A stretch of 64,000 bases of DNA from Verrucomicrobiota bacterium (GTDB taxonomy: Bacteria > Verrucomicrobiota > Verrucomicrobiia > Palsa-1439), in the NCBI GenBank assembly GCA_003152315.1, contig PLZV01000030.1, forward strand, positions 254,406-318,405, in the 5' to 3' direction. Below, piece by piece: positions 17,409 through 25,922 of the stretch (its first letter is position 1; every line of letters starts with the position of its first letter). Both the position numbers and the translations under genes were made by a program. The notes under the pieces are model-generated. The model saw only the letters and a list, made by a program, of their open reading frames with translations. It was not told where the DNA came from and did not search any database.

Positions 17409-18131
17409 ATGAAAATGTTGGTGGCGAGTATCGCGGTTGCTTTTTTCCTGACGGGCGCGTCTCTTCGCGCCGAGGAGAATCCCCATGGCGATCTTCTCGA
17501 ACTGCATTCATGTCAATTGTACATCGGTGGCTGCATCGCCTCGTCGGAATCGCCACAAGATGGTAGATATTTGCTGCGGGTCTGGAATTTCGCCGGCGGA
17601 TCGCGTGACGGGACCCCGTTGCGCGGTTTGCAGGTAGCGCTGCTGGAGGTCGCCGACGAGAATCTTGCAATTCGCGAAACGAAGCCAAACGCCGCCATGG
17701 CCTACCTGCCGCAATCCGCGACCCCCGCGCAAACCGAGGCGCTCCTCGATTGGCTGAAGTCCACCAATCCGGAACTTGCGCGCCTGAAATTGCCAACGCG
17801 CACCGTCCCGATGCAGTTTACCAGCACGTGTGGAATGGCTTCGTTTTCCGCTGGCGATTTCCTGCAGATGGCGGTCCAGCCGTTCCAGTGTTGCGGCCTT
17901 GTCAGTTGCGGCGAATCACTTTGGTACACCCCGCGCTCCGCTACCGCCCCTTACACTTTCGGCGTCACCAGCAAATCCGTCGTCCACGAACCGGCCCTTG
18001 CCCTGCGGTGGATTGACCACGGCAAGAACAACGTCTTTCAGGGTCGTTTCGGCGAAGTCACAACCGTTCCATCCATATTTCAGTCACCCGCGTTTGTTTG
18101 CGCTGTGACCGATCATCCCGCGCATGAGTGA
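17409..18131 (+). CDS. Secreted Cys-rich DUF1326-like protein
   Basis: 240 residues with a signal peptide (VASIAVAFFLTGASLRA-E). The mature part begins LLELHSCQLYIGGCIASSES and has further cysteines at STCGM, FQCCGLVSCG and FVCAV. The pattern 'SC-x-GGC', 'LRVWNF', 'LWYTPR' and 'LALRW-D-GK' resembles DUF1326-type proteins, from memory. Exported and probably redox or metal-related. Its 3' end overlaps the FeS-subunit gene by 8 bases, so it is the first gene of the molybdenum hydroxylase operon. Confidence 0.7.
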   Translation: MKMLVASIAVAFFLTGASLRAEENPHGDLLELHSCQLYIGGCIASSESPQDGRYLLRVWNFAGGSRDGTPLRGLQVALLEVADENLAIRETKPNAAMAYLPQSATPAQTEALLDWLKSTNPELARLKLPTRTVPMQFTSTCGMASFSAGDFLQMAVQPFQCCGLVSCGESLWYTPRSATAPYTFGVTSKSVVHEPALALRWIDHGKNNVFQGRFGEVTTVPSIFQSPAFVCAVTDHPAHE

Positions 18132-18789
18132 ACCCTCCCATAACGACCCGGGCCACGCCGAAATCAGCCGCCGTTCGTTCCTGAAGGGGTTGGGTACTGT
18201 CGTCGTCGCTTCCGCCGCTGTACCGGTGGGCGCAGTCGCCGCGGGCGTCGAGGAAATGGGAAATCTCGGCGTCGAGAAGACCTTTGGCCCCGGCGCGATC
18301 CCGGTCACTCTCAATGTCAACGGCAAGCAACTCAAACTGAATCTCGAACCGCGTGTCACGCTTCTGGACGCGCTCCGCAATCACACCAGCCTGACCGGCA
18401 CGAAGGAGGTCTGCGACCGGGCCACCTGTGGCGCCTGCACCGTGTTGCTGGACGGAACACCGGTGTATTCGTGCATGAAACTCGCCGTCGAGGCGCAAGG
18501 TCACGCGATTACGACCGTCGAGGGTTTGGCAGTCGATGGCAAACTCACGACCGTGCAAAAGGCGTTCGTCGAAGGTGACGCGCTGATGTGCGGCTACTGC
18601 ACGCCCGGCTTCGTGATGACCGTGACGGCCCTTTTGAAGAAGAATCCTCACCCCACGGCGGACGAAGTGCGCACCGCTTGTTCGGGCAATCTCTGCCGAT
18701 GCGGCGCGCAAGTGGGCATCCTTACGGCCACGCTGAAGGCCGCCGGCGTGAAAGTCGCGAACACAATCGAGGTCGTCCGTCATGCTTAG
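18124..18789 (+). CDS. Molybdenum hydroxylase, 2Fe-2S subunit with Tat signal
   Basis: 221 residues. A twin-arginine motif SRRSFLK lies at 15-21, followed by a hydrophobic stretch to about 40, so the subunit is exported folded. The first [2Fe-2S] uses C97, C102, C105 and C117; the second uses C156, C159, C191 and C193. This matches xanthine dehydrogenase/CoxS/PaoA small subunits. In E. coli PaoABC the FeS subunit likewise carries the Tat signal and brings its partners to the periplasm. The gene overlaps the next by 8 bases. Confidence 0.9.
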   Translation: MSEPSHNDPGHAEISRRSFLKGLGTVVVASAAVPVGAVAAGVEEMGNLGVEKTFGPGAIPVTLNVNGKQLKLNLEPRVTLLDALRNHTSLTGTKEVCDRATCGACTVLLDGTPVYSCMKLAVEAQGHAITTVEGLAVDGKLTTVQKAFVEGDALMCGYCTPGFVMTVTALLKKNPHPTADEVRTACSGNLCRCGAQVGILTATLKAAGVKVANTIEVVRHA

Positions 18790-20869
18790 CTGGCCGGAAA
18801 AACGCGACGTGATCGGGCAAAGTACGCCACGTGTCGATGCCCCCGCAAAAGTCACCGGTGCGGCCAAGTACAGTTCCGACGTCCAGCCCGAGGGCTGGCT
18901 CTACGGCATGATTTACCGGTCGCGGTGGCCGGCCGCGAAGGTAACGGGCATCAACATCGAAAAGGCCAAACAGATTCCCGGCATCAAGGCTGTCGTTGTT
19001 GAACGCGATGGTGAGCGGACCGTCCGCTTCTACGGCGAAGAACTGGCCGCGGTCGCGGGCACGTCGAAGCAGGCGTGTCTCGATGCGCTGCTCGTCATCG
19101 AAGTCGAAGCCACGCCGCTGCCGTTCGTGGTGAAGGAGGAAGCCGCCAGAAATCCGAATTCGCCGCGGGTCTGGCCTGATGCGGCCAATCTCCCTGAACC
19201 GAATGTCCGTGAGAAGGGCGACGTCGACAAGGCGTTCGCCGCGGCGGCGGCCGTTGTCGAAGGTTTCTTTACTACACCGACCCAACTTCACCAACCACTC
19301 GAAACCCACGGCAACACCGTTTCCGTAACCTACGACGGTGTGACCTGCTGGGCTTCGACTCAGGGCATCTTCAGCGTCCGCGACGGCCTGGCCGACTATC
19401 TCGAAGTGCCTCATGAAAAGGTTCGCGTCATCACCGACCACATGGGGGGCGGTTTTGGTGCGAAATTTGGCCCGGGTGCGGAGGGCGGCCTCGCGGGACG
19501 GCTCTCCAAGGCGGCCGGTGCGCCGGTTAAGTTGATGTTGACGCGCTTCGATCAGTCTCTGGCGGTTGGCAATCGTCCTTCGTCTTTTCAACAAATCAAA
19601 CTGGGTGCGGATGCCGACGGCAAGATGGTGGCGTTTGAGATGAATTCCTTCGGCACCGCCGGCATCGGCGCGGGCGCGTCCTCGGCGGGCGGTGGTGGCG
19701 GCGCTGGCTTCCCGGCGCCTTACATCTATGTGGTTCCCAATATCCGCGTGAAGCAATCCTCGGTCGCCATCAATGCCGGCCAGGCCCGCGCGTTCCGCGC
19801 GCCCGGCCATCCCATCGCCTCGTTTGGCATGGAATCGATCGTCGACGAACTCGCGGTGAAGTTGAAGATGGATCCGGTGGAACTGCGGTTGAAGAACGAC
19901 CCGAATAAGATTCGCCAGCGCGAATATGCCATCGGCATCGAGCACTTCGGTTGGAAGCAAAAATACAAACCGCCGGGCTCCTCGCCGGGGCCGATCAAGG
20001 TGGGCGTCGGCTGCGCGGGCGCAACCTGGGGTGGTGGCGGACGGGGCACGCAGGCCGATGTGCAAATCAATCCCGACGGCAGCGTGGAGGTCCGTTGCGG
20101 CACTCAGGATCTGGGAACGGGCACGCGCACACTCGTGGCTGTCGTCGCGGCGGAAGTCTTCGGGCTCAAGCCGGAACAGATAAGCGCGCGGATCGGCGAC
20201 ACCCAGTTTCCGCCATCGGGCGGCAGCGGCGGCAGCACGACCGCGGCGTCCGTCTGCCCCGCGATCTTTGATGCCTGCACGAACGCGCTCCAGGATTTGC
20301 AGAAGAAGACGGGTGTGGCCGACGCGCGCGGCTCAAACTGGTCGGCGGCCTGCCGAAAGCTCGGTGTCAATCCTCTTACATCACATGGTAAGTGGCAAGA
20401 AGGGCTATCTTCCAGCGGCGCGGGCGGCGTTCAATTCGCCGAGGTCGAGGTGGATACTGAAACCGGCTTCGTGAAGGTCCGCAAAATCTTGTGCGTGCAG
20501 GACTGCGGACTCATCGTGGACAAGCTCACCTGCGAGACGCAAATCAATGGCGGCGTCATCATGGGCTTGGGCTACGCGCTCTACGAAGAACGCGTGATGG
20601 ACTCCGCCACGGGTGTCGTGTTGAATCCCAATTTTGAGACCTACAAGGTACCCAATTTCGCGGATGTTCCAGAAATTGAAGTGATCCTGGTGGATATGCC
20701 CGAGCGCGGCGTAATCGGTGTCGGTGAACCCGCCACCATCCCGACCGCTGGTGCCATTGCGAACGCCGTCGCCAACGCGCTGGGCGTTCGTGTCAGCAGT
20801 CTACCGATTACCCCGGCGCGTGTGCTCGCCGCATTGGGCAAGGTCGGGAAGGTTGGCTCAAAGGCATGA
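18782..20869 (+). CDS. Molybdenum hydroxylase, molybdopterin-binding large subunit
   Basis: 695 residues, xanthine dehydrogenase/aldehyde oxidase large-subunit family. Visible features: an N-terminal 'hammerhead' region (KRDVIGQSTPRVDAPAKVTGAAKYSSD), the cofactor loop HMGGGFGAKFG near 220, ARAFRAPGHPIASFGMES, and the conserved catalytic Glu in GVGEPA (E649). It has no signal peptide of its own, so export would depend on the Tat signal of the small subunit. Predicted hydroxylation of an aldehyde or aromatic heterocycle; substrate unknown. Shorter than E. coli PaoC (about 730). Confidence 0.9.
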   Translation: MLSWPEKRDVIGQSTPRVDAPAKVTGAAKYSSDVQPEGWLYGMIYRSRWPAAKVTGINIEKAKQIPGIKAVVVERDGERTVRFYGEELAAVAGTSKQACLDALLVIEVEATPLPFVVKEEAARNPNSPRVWPDAANLPEPNVREKGDVDKAFAAAAAVVEGFFTTPTQLHQPLETHGNTVSVTYDGVTCWASTQGIFSVRDGLADYLEVPHEKVRVITDHMGGGFGAKFGPGAEGGLAGRLSKAAGAPVKLMLTRFDQSLAVGNRPSSFQQIKLGADADGKMVAFEMNSFGTAGIGAGASSAGGGGGAGFPAPYIYVVPNIRVKQSSVAINAGQARAFRAPGHPIASFGMESIVDELAVKLKMDPVELRLKNDPNKIRQREYAIGIEHFGWKQKYKPPGSSPGPIKVGVGCAGATWGGGGRGTQADVQINPDGSVEVRCGTQDLGTGTRTLVAVVAAEVFGLKPEQISARIGDTQFPPSGGSGGSTTAASVCPAIFDACTNALQDLQKKTGVADARGSNWSAACRKLGVNPLTSHGKWQEGLSSSGAGGVQFAEVEVDTETGFVKVRKILCVQDCGLIVDKLTCETQINGGVIMGLGYALYEERVMDSATGVVLNPNFETYKVPNFADVPEIEVILVDMPERGVIGVGEPATIPTAGAIANAVANALGVRVSSLPITPARVLAALGKVGKVGSKA

Positions 20870-21828
20870 AACCCTTCCAATACGCCGCTCCGCGCACCGT
20901 CGATAGCGCCGTCTCGCTGGCAGCCGACCAGGGCCGCTTCCTGGCGGGCGGCATCGACATCCTCGGTGAGATGAAGGACTACATCGCCAGCCCGCGGTTG
21001 CTGGTGAACGTCAAGGACCTGCCTGTCACCCGCGAGATTACCCCCGGCAAGGAATCCTGGACGATAGGCACGAACGTCACCATTTCGGAAATCGAACAAC
21101 ACGCGGAATTGAAACGCATTTTCCCCGGCCTGCAGCAAGCAGCGGCGGAAGTTGGTTCGCCGCAGATTCGCAACGTCGCGACCGTCGGCGGCAATCTCGC
21201 GCAGCACTCCCGCTGCTGGTATTACCGGCATCGCGACATCCACTGTTTGAAAAAAGGCGGTGATACGTGTTACGCGCACGACGGGGAGAACAAATACCAC
21301 AGCCTTTTCTCGGGTAATCCGTGCATCAGCCCGGTGGTGTCCAATCTCGCGATCGCGTTGGCCGCGCTCGATGCCAGGGCGATCGTCCGCCGCGGCAGGG
21401 AAGAAGTTGCGCTCTCCATCGCCGACCTGTACGCGAAGGCTTGGGAGAATCCCGAGGCGCACAACTCCCTGACGGGAACCGACCTGATTCTCCGCGTCCA
21501 AATTCCCGACGCGGGCCGTCGAAGCGCGTACCAACAGGTCAGCGAGAAGGCCAGCTTTGACTGGGCCCTGGTTAGTTGCGCCGCCGCCGCGACAGTCGAG
21601 GGAACGAAGTTGAGCAAAGTGCGCGTCGTCCTCGGCGCGGTGGCGCCGATTCCCTGGCAGGTCCAGGCGGCGCACGACTTTCTCGAAGGAAAGAAGTTGG
21701 ACGACGACGTCGCCACGCAAGCCGCCGGGATTATTCTGAAAGACGCCACTCCGCGGGAGCACAACGGCTACAAGGTGCCCATCGCCCAGGCGCTGATTCG
21801 CCGAACTTTGAAACAACTCGTCGGGTGA
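20866..21828 (+). CDS. Molybdenum hydroxylase, FAD subunit with likely 4Fe-4S insert
   Basis: 320 residues, CoxM/PaoB-type FAD-binding subunit. FAD motifs: RFLAGGIDILGEMKD (about 24-38) and ATVGGNLAQHSR (about 105-116). Directly after comes an insert with four cysteines, C117, C127, C135 and C153, the arrangement that carries a [4Fe-4S] cluster in PaoB and in 4-hydroxybenzoyl-CoA reductase. The gene overlaps the large-subunit gene by 4 bases. The enzyme therefore probably has two [2Fe-2S], one [4Fe-4S], FAD and Mo cofactor. Order here is FeS-Mo-FAD; PaoABC is FeS-FAD-Mo. Confidence 0.88.
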   Translation: MKPFQYAAPRTVDSAVSLAADQGRFLAGGIDILGEMKDYIASPRLLVNVKDLPVTREITPGKESWTIGTNVTISEIEQHAELKRIFPGLQQAAAEVGSPQIRNVATVGGNLAQHSRCWYYRHRDIHCLKKGGDTCYAHDGENKYHSLFSGNPCISPVVSNLAIALAALDARAIVRRGREEVALSIADLYAKAWENPEAHNSLTGTDLILRVQIPDAGRRSAYQQVSEKASFDWALVSCAAAATVEGTKLSKVRVVLGAVAPIPWQVQAAHDFLEGKKLDDDVATQAAGIILKDATPREHNGYKVPIAQALIRRTLKQLVG

Positions 21829-21831
21829 ACC

Positions 21832-22038
21832 ATGAACACGCCCCTCTGCAAATATCTTCGCACGAAGAAAATGTTTGTCCCCGTTCACGAAGCTGAAGCG
21901 CTGACCGAGGCGGCAGAAGCCGGCACCGAAGCGGATGCCTTCTACTGGTGTAACTGCACGCTCAGTGAGATCGGCGCCGACGACAAACCCGCGCACCTCC
22001 GCGCCTGCATCCCCGGCCGCATCTGCTTCAAGGAATAA
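21832..22038 (+). CDS. Tiny Cys-rich protein of the molybdenum hydroxylase operon
   Basis: 68 residues, starting 3 bases after the FAD-subunit stop, so probably translated from the same message. Cysteines at 6, 40, 42, 59 and 65 (FYWCNCTLSEIG, LRACIPGRICF); no signal peptide. I do not recognise a family. The spacing could hold a metal or FeS centre. Context suggests an assembly or electron-transfer accessory for the hydroxylase, but that is inference. Confidence 0.6.
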   Translation: MNTPLCKYLRTKKMFVPVHEAEALTEAAEAGTEADAFYWCNCTLSEIGADDKPAHLRACIPGRICFKE

Positions 22039-22080
22039 CTTTTTCATTCGCGATCCCGGCAAAAAGGAGTGTTCCGTGTC

Positions 22081-23427
22081 ATGATCCAATTCATTGGAAG
22101 AAATGTTCGTTTGGAGCTGATCGTAGCTCTCGGAACTGAACTACTGGCTTGTAACCTGAGCGTTGCACAGCCTGACGGAACGAAAAGTGATCTGCGTACC
22201 CATCAGGCGGCCATGAGCGACTGGACCACCGACGCACCGGGGGTGCGCCGCCTCATTACCGTTGATGATCTGATGCCTCCGTATGCCACTTCGTCCACCG
22301 ACAATGGCCCAAGGGTGGTCCCTCGACCGCCGGGTACGTCACCAAAAGTGCCAGCGGGGTTTGAAGTCGATCTTCTGGCCGAGAAATTGAACAATCCACG
22401 CAAGATCATCACCGCCCCGAACGGTGACCTGTTCGTTGCCGAAAGCGGGCCGGGTCGGCTGAAAGTGCTGCGCCAGGGAGCGGGTGGCAAGGTGGCGAGC
22501 ACTACGATTTTTACCGATCACCTTCACCAACCGTTCGGCATTGCCTTCCATCCACCTGGACCCAATCCGCAGTACGTCTACGTCGGTAACACCGACTCGA
22601 TTGTTCGTTTCCCTTACCAAAATGGCGATCTGACAACGCGTGGTCCGGAAGAAATGATTGTCCCTGATATTCCCGGCGGCGGACGTCTGCGCGGCGGGGG
22701 GCACTGGACGCGAGACGTTGTTTTCAGTTCTGACGGCAAAAAGATGTTCGTATCCGTCGGGTCGCATTCCAACGTCAGCGACGATGAGTTGGAAAAAAAC
22801 CGCGCCGATGTGTTGCAATATAATCCCGATGGGACCGGGTTTCGCATCTATGCCTCCGGTATTCGCAACGCCGTGGGATTGGCGATTGAGCCGACGACCG
22901 GCGAGTTGTGGGGCTCCGTCAACGAGCGTGACGGACTGGGTGACGATCTTCCGCCGGACTACATCACGCGTATCCGTGAGAATGGCTTCTATGGGTGGCC
23001 ATGGTATTACATCGGCAATCATCAGGACCCCCATCACAAGGGCAAGAATCCCGAACTGGCCGGGAAAATCATCGTGCCGGATGTGTTGCTGCAGGCACAT
23101 TCAGCTTCCCTCTGCATGACGTTCTACACCGCACAGCAGTTTCCCGCGCAGTATCATGGTTGGGCATTCGCTGCCGAACATGGCTCGTGGAATCGTGCTC
23201 GCCGCACGGGATACAAGGTCATTTGCGTCCCGGTCCACGATGGAAAACCGACTGGTGAATACGACGACTTCCTGACGGGTTTCGTGGTGGATTCAGACAG
23301 CGTCTGGGGCCGTCCCGTCGGCGTGACGGTCGATAACCAGGGATCGCTTATCGTCGCTGATGACGGAGGGAATTGCATTTGGCGCGTTCGGTACACGGGT
23401 GTCACAAGCGTTGCACCCCAGCGATGA
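22081..23427 (+). CDS. Sorbosone/glucose dehydrogenase-like beta-propeller protein
   Basis: 448 residues from the ATG at 22081; AAGGAG lies 12-17 bases upstream, and the earlier GTG at 22069 falls inside that site. A signal-like hydrophobic N-terminus is followed by an L-sorbosone/soluble glucose dehydrogenase-type propeller: GFEVDLLAEKLNNPRKI, HQPFGIAFHPPG, VFSSDGKKMFVSVGSHSNVSDDE, YASGIRNAVGLAIEPTTGELW, RVRYTG end. Family members bind PQQ and oxidise sugars in the periplasm; PQQ use here is not provable. It follows the hydroxylase operon by 42 bases and may belong to it. Confidence 0.75.
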   Translation: MIQFIGRNVRLELIVALGTELLACNLSVAQPDGTKSDLRTHQAAMSDWTTDAPGVRRLITVDDLMPPYATSSTDNGPRVVPRPPGTSPKVPAGFEVDLLAEKLNNPRKIITAPNGDLFVAESGPGRLKVLRQGAGGKVASTTIFTDHLHQPFGIAFHPPGPNPQYVYVGNTDSIVRFPYQNGDLTTRGPEEMIVPDIPGGGRLRGGGHWTRDVVFSSDGKKMFVSVGSHSNVSDDELEKNRADVLQYNPDGTGFRIYASGIRNAVGLAIEPTTGELWGSVNERDGLGDDLPPDYITRIRENGFYGWPWYYIGNHQDPHHKGKNPELAGKIIVPDVLLQAHSASLCMTFYTAQQFPAQYHGWAFAAEHGSWNRARRTGYKVICVPVHDGKPTGEYDDFLTGFVVDSDSVWGRPVGVTVDNQGSLIVADDGGNCIWRVRYTGVTSVAPQR

Positions 23428-23544
23428 TCCCTATAACCTGCTTCTCCCGAGGCACTTGACCCATCTGCTAGAATTGAACGTAGTCGCCACAGCCCCTGTC
23501 AAAAAAGTCAGCTTCTGGGCTGTGAACCTCAAGAGGAAGGAATA

Positions 23545-24534
23545 ATGGAACAAGGAATCGGTGCAATTAACGAACAGGTCAAACGCGAAAGTGAATTTGT
23601 AAGGGTGCTGGTCGGCGAGATCAGCAAGGTCATCGTCGGCCAGAAATATCTCATCGAGCGATTATTGATCGGGTTGCTGGCGGACGGGCACGTCTTGCTG
23701 GAAGGTGTGCCGGGGCTCGCGAAGACGTTGTCGGTGAAAACGCTGTCCGCGGCGATCCAGACGACGTTCCATCGCATCCAGTTCACACCCGATCTGCTGC
23801 CCGCCGATGTAATCGGCACGCTGATCTACAATCCCAAGGACGGCGAGTTCCGGATCAAGAAAGGTCCCGTGTTCGCCAACCTGATTCTCGCTGATGAAAT
23901 CAATCGCGCGCCGGCAAAGGTGCAAAGCGCGTTGCTCGAAGCGATGCAGGAACGCCAGGTCACCATCGGCGACCAGACCTTCAAGCTGCCCGACCCGTTC
24001 CTGGTGCTCGCCACGCAGAACCCGATTGAACAGGAAGGCACGTATCCGTTGCCGGAAGCGCAGGTTGATCGCTTCATGCTCAAGCTGTCGATCGATTATC
24101 CAAGCAAGCAGGAAGAGCGCGAGATCATGGATCGCATGGCCGAGACCGGCAAGCACATCGTCACGCAGGCCGTCGTTACGCCGGAGCAGATTTTGCGGGC
24201 GCGCAAGGTGGTCGATTCCATCTACATGGACGAGAAGATTAAGAATTACATTGTGGACCTGATCTTCGCCACGCGCGACCCCAAGTCCTACAATATCGAT
24301 GTCGCCGGCCTCATCCAGTACGGGGCCTCACCGCGCGCCACGATTTACCTGGCCATCGCCGCGAAAGCGTATGCGTTCCTCCAGGGCCGCGGCTACGTGA
24401 CGCCACAGGACGTGAAGTCGATCGGCATGGATGTGCTGCGCCATCGCGTCATCGTCAGCTACGAAGCCGAAGCTGAGGAGATGACCAGCGAAGACGTCAT
24501 TAAACGAATCTTCGACGAAGTACCTGTACCGTGA
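23545..24534 (+). CDS. MoxR-family AAA ATPase
   Basis: 329 residues, start supported by AGGAAGGAA. Walker A is GVPGLAKT (about 54-61), Walker B LADEINRAP, sensor region LATQNPIEQEGTYPLPEAQVDRF, and the C-terminal lid contains GASPRATIYLAIAAKAYAFLQGR. MoxR ATPases act as chaperone-like remodellers with VWA-domain partners. This is the first gene of an eight-gene Bat-type operon; its stop overlaps the next start (GTGA). Confidence 0.92.
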   Translation: MEQGIGAINEQVKRESEFVRVLVGEISKVIVGQKYLIERLLIGLLADGHVLLEGVPGLAKTLSVKTLSAAIQTTFHRIQFTPDLLPADVIGTLIYNPKDGEFRIKKGPVFANLILADEINRAPAKVQSALLEAMQERQVTIGDQTFKLPDPFLVLATQNPIEQEGTYPLPEAQVDRFMLKLSIDYPSKQEEREIMDRMAETGKHIVTQAVVTPEQILRARKVVDSIYMDEKIKNYIVDLIFATRDPKSYNIDVAGLIQYGASPRATIYLAIAAKAYAFLQGRGYVTPQDVKSIGMDVLRHRVIVSYEAEAEEMTSEDVIKRIFDEVPVP

Positions 24535-25415
24535 TCCCCAAGGAAGTCCTCAAAAAAGTCCGGCAGATCGAAATCCGCACGAACCGTGAAGTCACGGACG
24601 TGCTCGGCGGGCAATATCATTCCGTCTTCAAGGGACACGGGATGGAGTTCGAAGAAGTGCGCGAGTATCTGCCGGGCGACGAGGTGCGTTCCATCGATTG
24701 GAACGTCACGGCCCGCTTCGGTCATCCGTACATCAAGAAGTTCAAGGAGGAGCGCGAACTCACCGTCATGTTGATCGTCGATGTCAGCGCTTCGGGCCAA
24801 TTCGGCAGCGTGCGCCAGACCAAGAATGAGTTGGCGGCCGAACTCGCTGCCGTGCTCGCGTTCTCCGCCATTCGCAACAACGACAAGGTCGGCCTCATCA
24901 TGTTCACCGACCAGATTGAGAAATATGTGCCCCCGAAAAAAGGCCGGCGTCACGTGCTTCGTGTGATCCGCGAGATCCTGGCGTTTCAACCGAAAGGGCG
25001 CGGAACAAACTTGAAAGCGGCGCTCGATTATCTCAACCACGTCCAATCACGGCGCGCGGTCACTTTTGTGCTCTCGGACTTCCAAGTGGAGGACGAGGAA
25101 GTCGTTCGCAAGAAACTGCGCGTCGCCAGCAAGCGCCACGATGTCGTCGCCCTCAGCTTGCGTGACCCGCGCGAAGAAGAGTTGCCGGCAGTTGGGCTGG
25201 TGGAACTCCGTGACGCGGAAACGAACGAGCGGGCACTGGTTGACACCTTCGATCGAAACGTCCGCGAACAGTTTGCCGTTAAATCGCGACTGCGGCTGGA
25301 AGCACTGCGCCGCCTGTTGCGGTCGGCCAGTGTCGACCACGTAGAGATTCGCTGTGAGACGGATTACATGCTGCCGTTGATCAAATTCTTCAAAATGCGC
25401 GAGCGCCGAATCTAG
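24531..25415 (+). CDS. DUF58 domain protein of the MoxR/Bat operon
   Basis: 294 residues starting at GTG overlapping the MoxR stop. The DUF58 signature is YLPGDEVRSIDWNVTAR (about 43-60), followed by a VWA-like fold (LIVDVSASGQFGS with DxSxS, about 80; VLSDFQ about 180). Cytoplasmic, no membrane segment. DUF58 proteins are the regular partner of MoxR in aerotolerance-type operons and may regulate envelope or stress functions. Confidence 0.88.
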   Translation: MIPKEVLKKVRQIEIRTNREVTDVLGGQYHSVFKGHGMEFEEVREYLPGDEVRSIDWNVTARFGHPYIKKFKEERELTVMLIVDVSASGQFGSVRQTKNELAAELAAVLAFSAIRNNDKVGLIMFTDQIEKYVPPKKGRRHVLRVIREILAFQPKGRGTNLKAALDYLNHVQSRRAVTFVLSDFQVEDEEVVRKKLRVASKRHDVVALSLRDPREEELPAVGLVELRDAETNERALVDTFDRNVREQFAVKSRLRLEALRRLLRSASVDHVEIRCETDYMLPLIKFFKMRERRI

Positions 25416-25922
25416 ATGGAAGACATCCACGACATCAAGGGACTCGTCCCGCTACCCCACAATTGGTGGTGGCTGTGGTCGCTGCTCATTCTCGCCGCGG
25501 TACTGGCCCTGGTGTACTGGTTGTGGAAGCGCAAGCAGCCAACCGACGCGACCAACGCGCCTCCTCCGCCGACGCCTTACGAACTGGCAATTCGCGCGCT
25601 CCAACAACTGCGCGAGGAAAGTCCACCGGTTGAAGAGTTTTACACCCGACTCTCGGACATCGTCCGTCGCTACCTTGAAGGGCGCTTCCACTTGCGCGCC
25701 CCAGAGCAGACGACGGAGGAATTCCTGTACGAGGTCTCACAGGACAATGCGTTGGCCCAGGAACACAAGGATTTACTCGGCGCATTCCTACAGGAATCGG
25801 ACCTCGTAAAATTCGCGCGGCATCATCCGGAGCAATCGGACATGCAGCGGGCATTGGAGGCAGCCGAGAAGTTTGTCCGCGATACGCAACCCCGGGCGCA
25901 GGAGGTGGTCGCACCGGCATGA
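25416..25922 (+). CDS. DUF4381-like membrane protein of the Bat operon
   Basis: 168 residues beginning right after the DUF58 stop. The N-terminus DIKGLVPLPHNWWWLWSLLILAAVLALVYWLWKRK has one membrane segment (about 17-38). The soluble part PYELAIRALQQLREE, FYTRLSDIVRRYLEGRFHLRAPEQTTEEFL matches the DUF4381 pattern. It overlaps BatA by 4 bases. Probably anchors or organises the VWA proteins at the inner membrane. Confidence 0.8.
   Translation: MEDIHDIKGLVPLPHNWWWLWSLLILAAVLALVYWLWKRKQPTDATNAPPPPTPYELAIRALQQLREESPPVEEFYTRLSDIVRRYLEGRFHLRAPEQTTEEFLYEVSQDNALAQEHKDLLGAFLQESDLVKFARHHPEQSDMQRALEAAEKFVRDTQPRAQEVVAPA

Noticed and set aside
17199..17507. 102-codon minus frame sharing SLIDN with a frame at 52802-53008
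   Set aside because: The shared residues fall in the conserved box before the element promoter, both frames stop at the -10, and flanking residues do not match. Several differences are spaced by three, so a decayed coding origin is possible but not supported.
18722..20065. Long minus-strand frame over the molybdenum hydroxylase large subunit
   Set aside because: Antisense shadow of a clearly recognisable enzyme; sequence is Arg-rich and domain-free.
20641..22089. 482-codon minus-strand frame over the FAD subunit
   Set aside because: Antisense shadow; the plus strand encodes a complete FAD/FeS subunit with motifs.
23456..23474. TTGACC...TAGAAT as promoter of the MoxR operon
   Set aside because: The two hexamers are only 7 bases apart, and neither has a partner at 16-18 bases.
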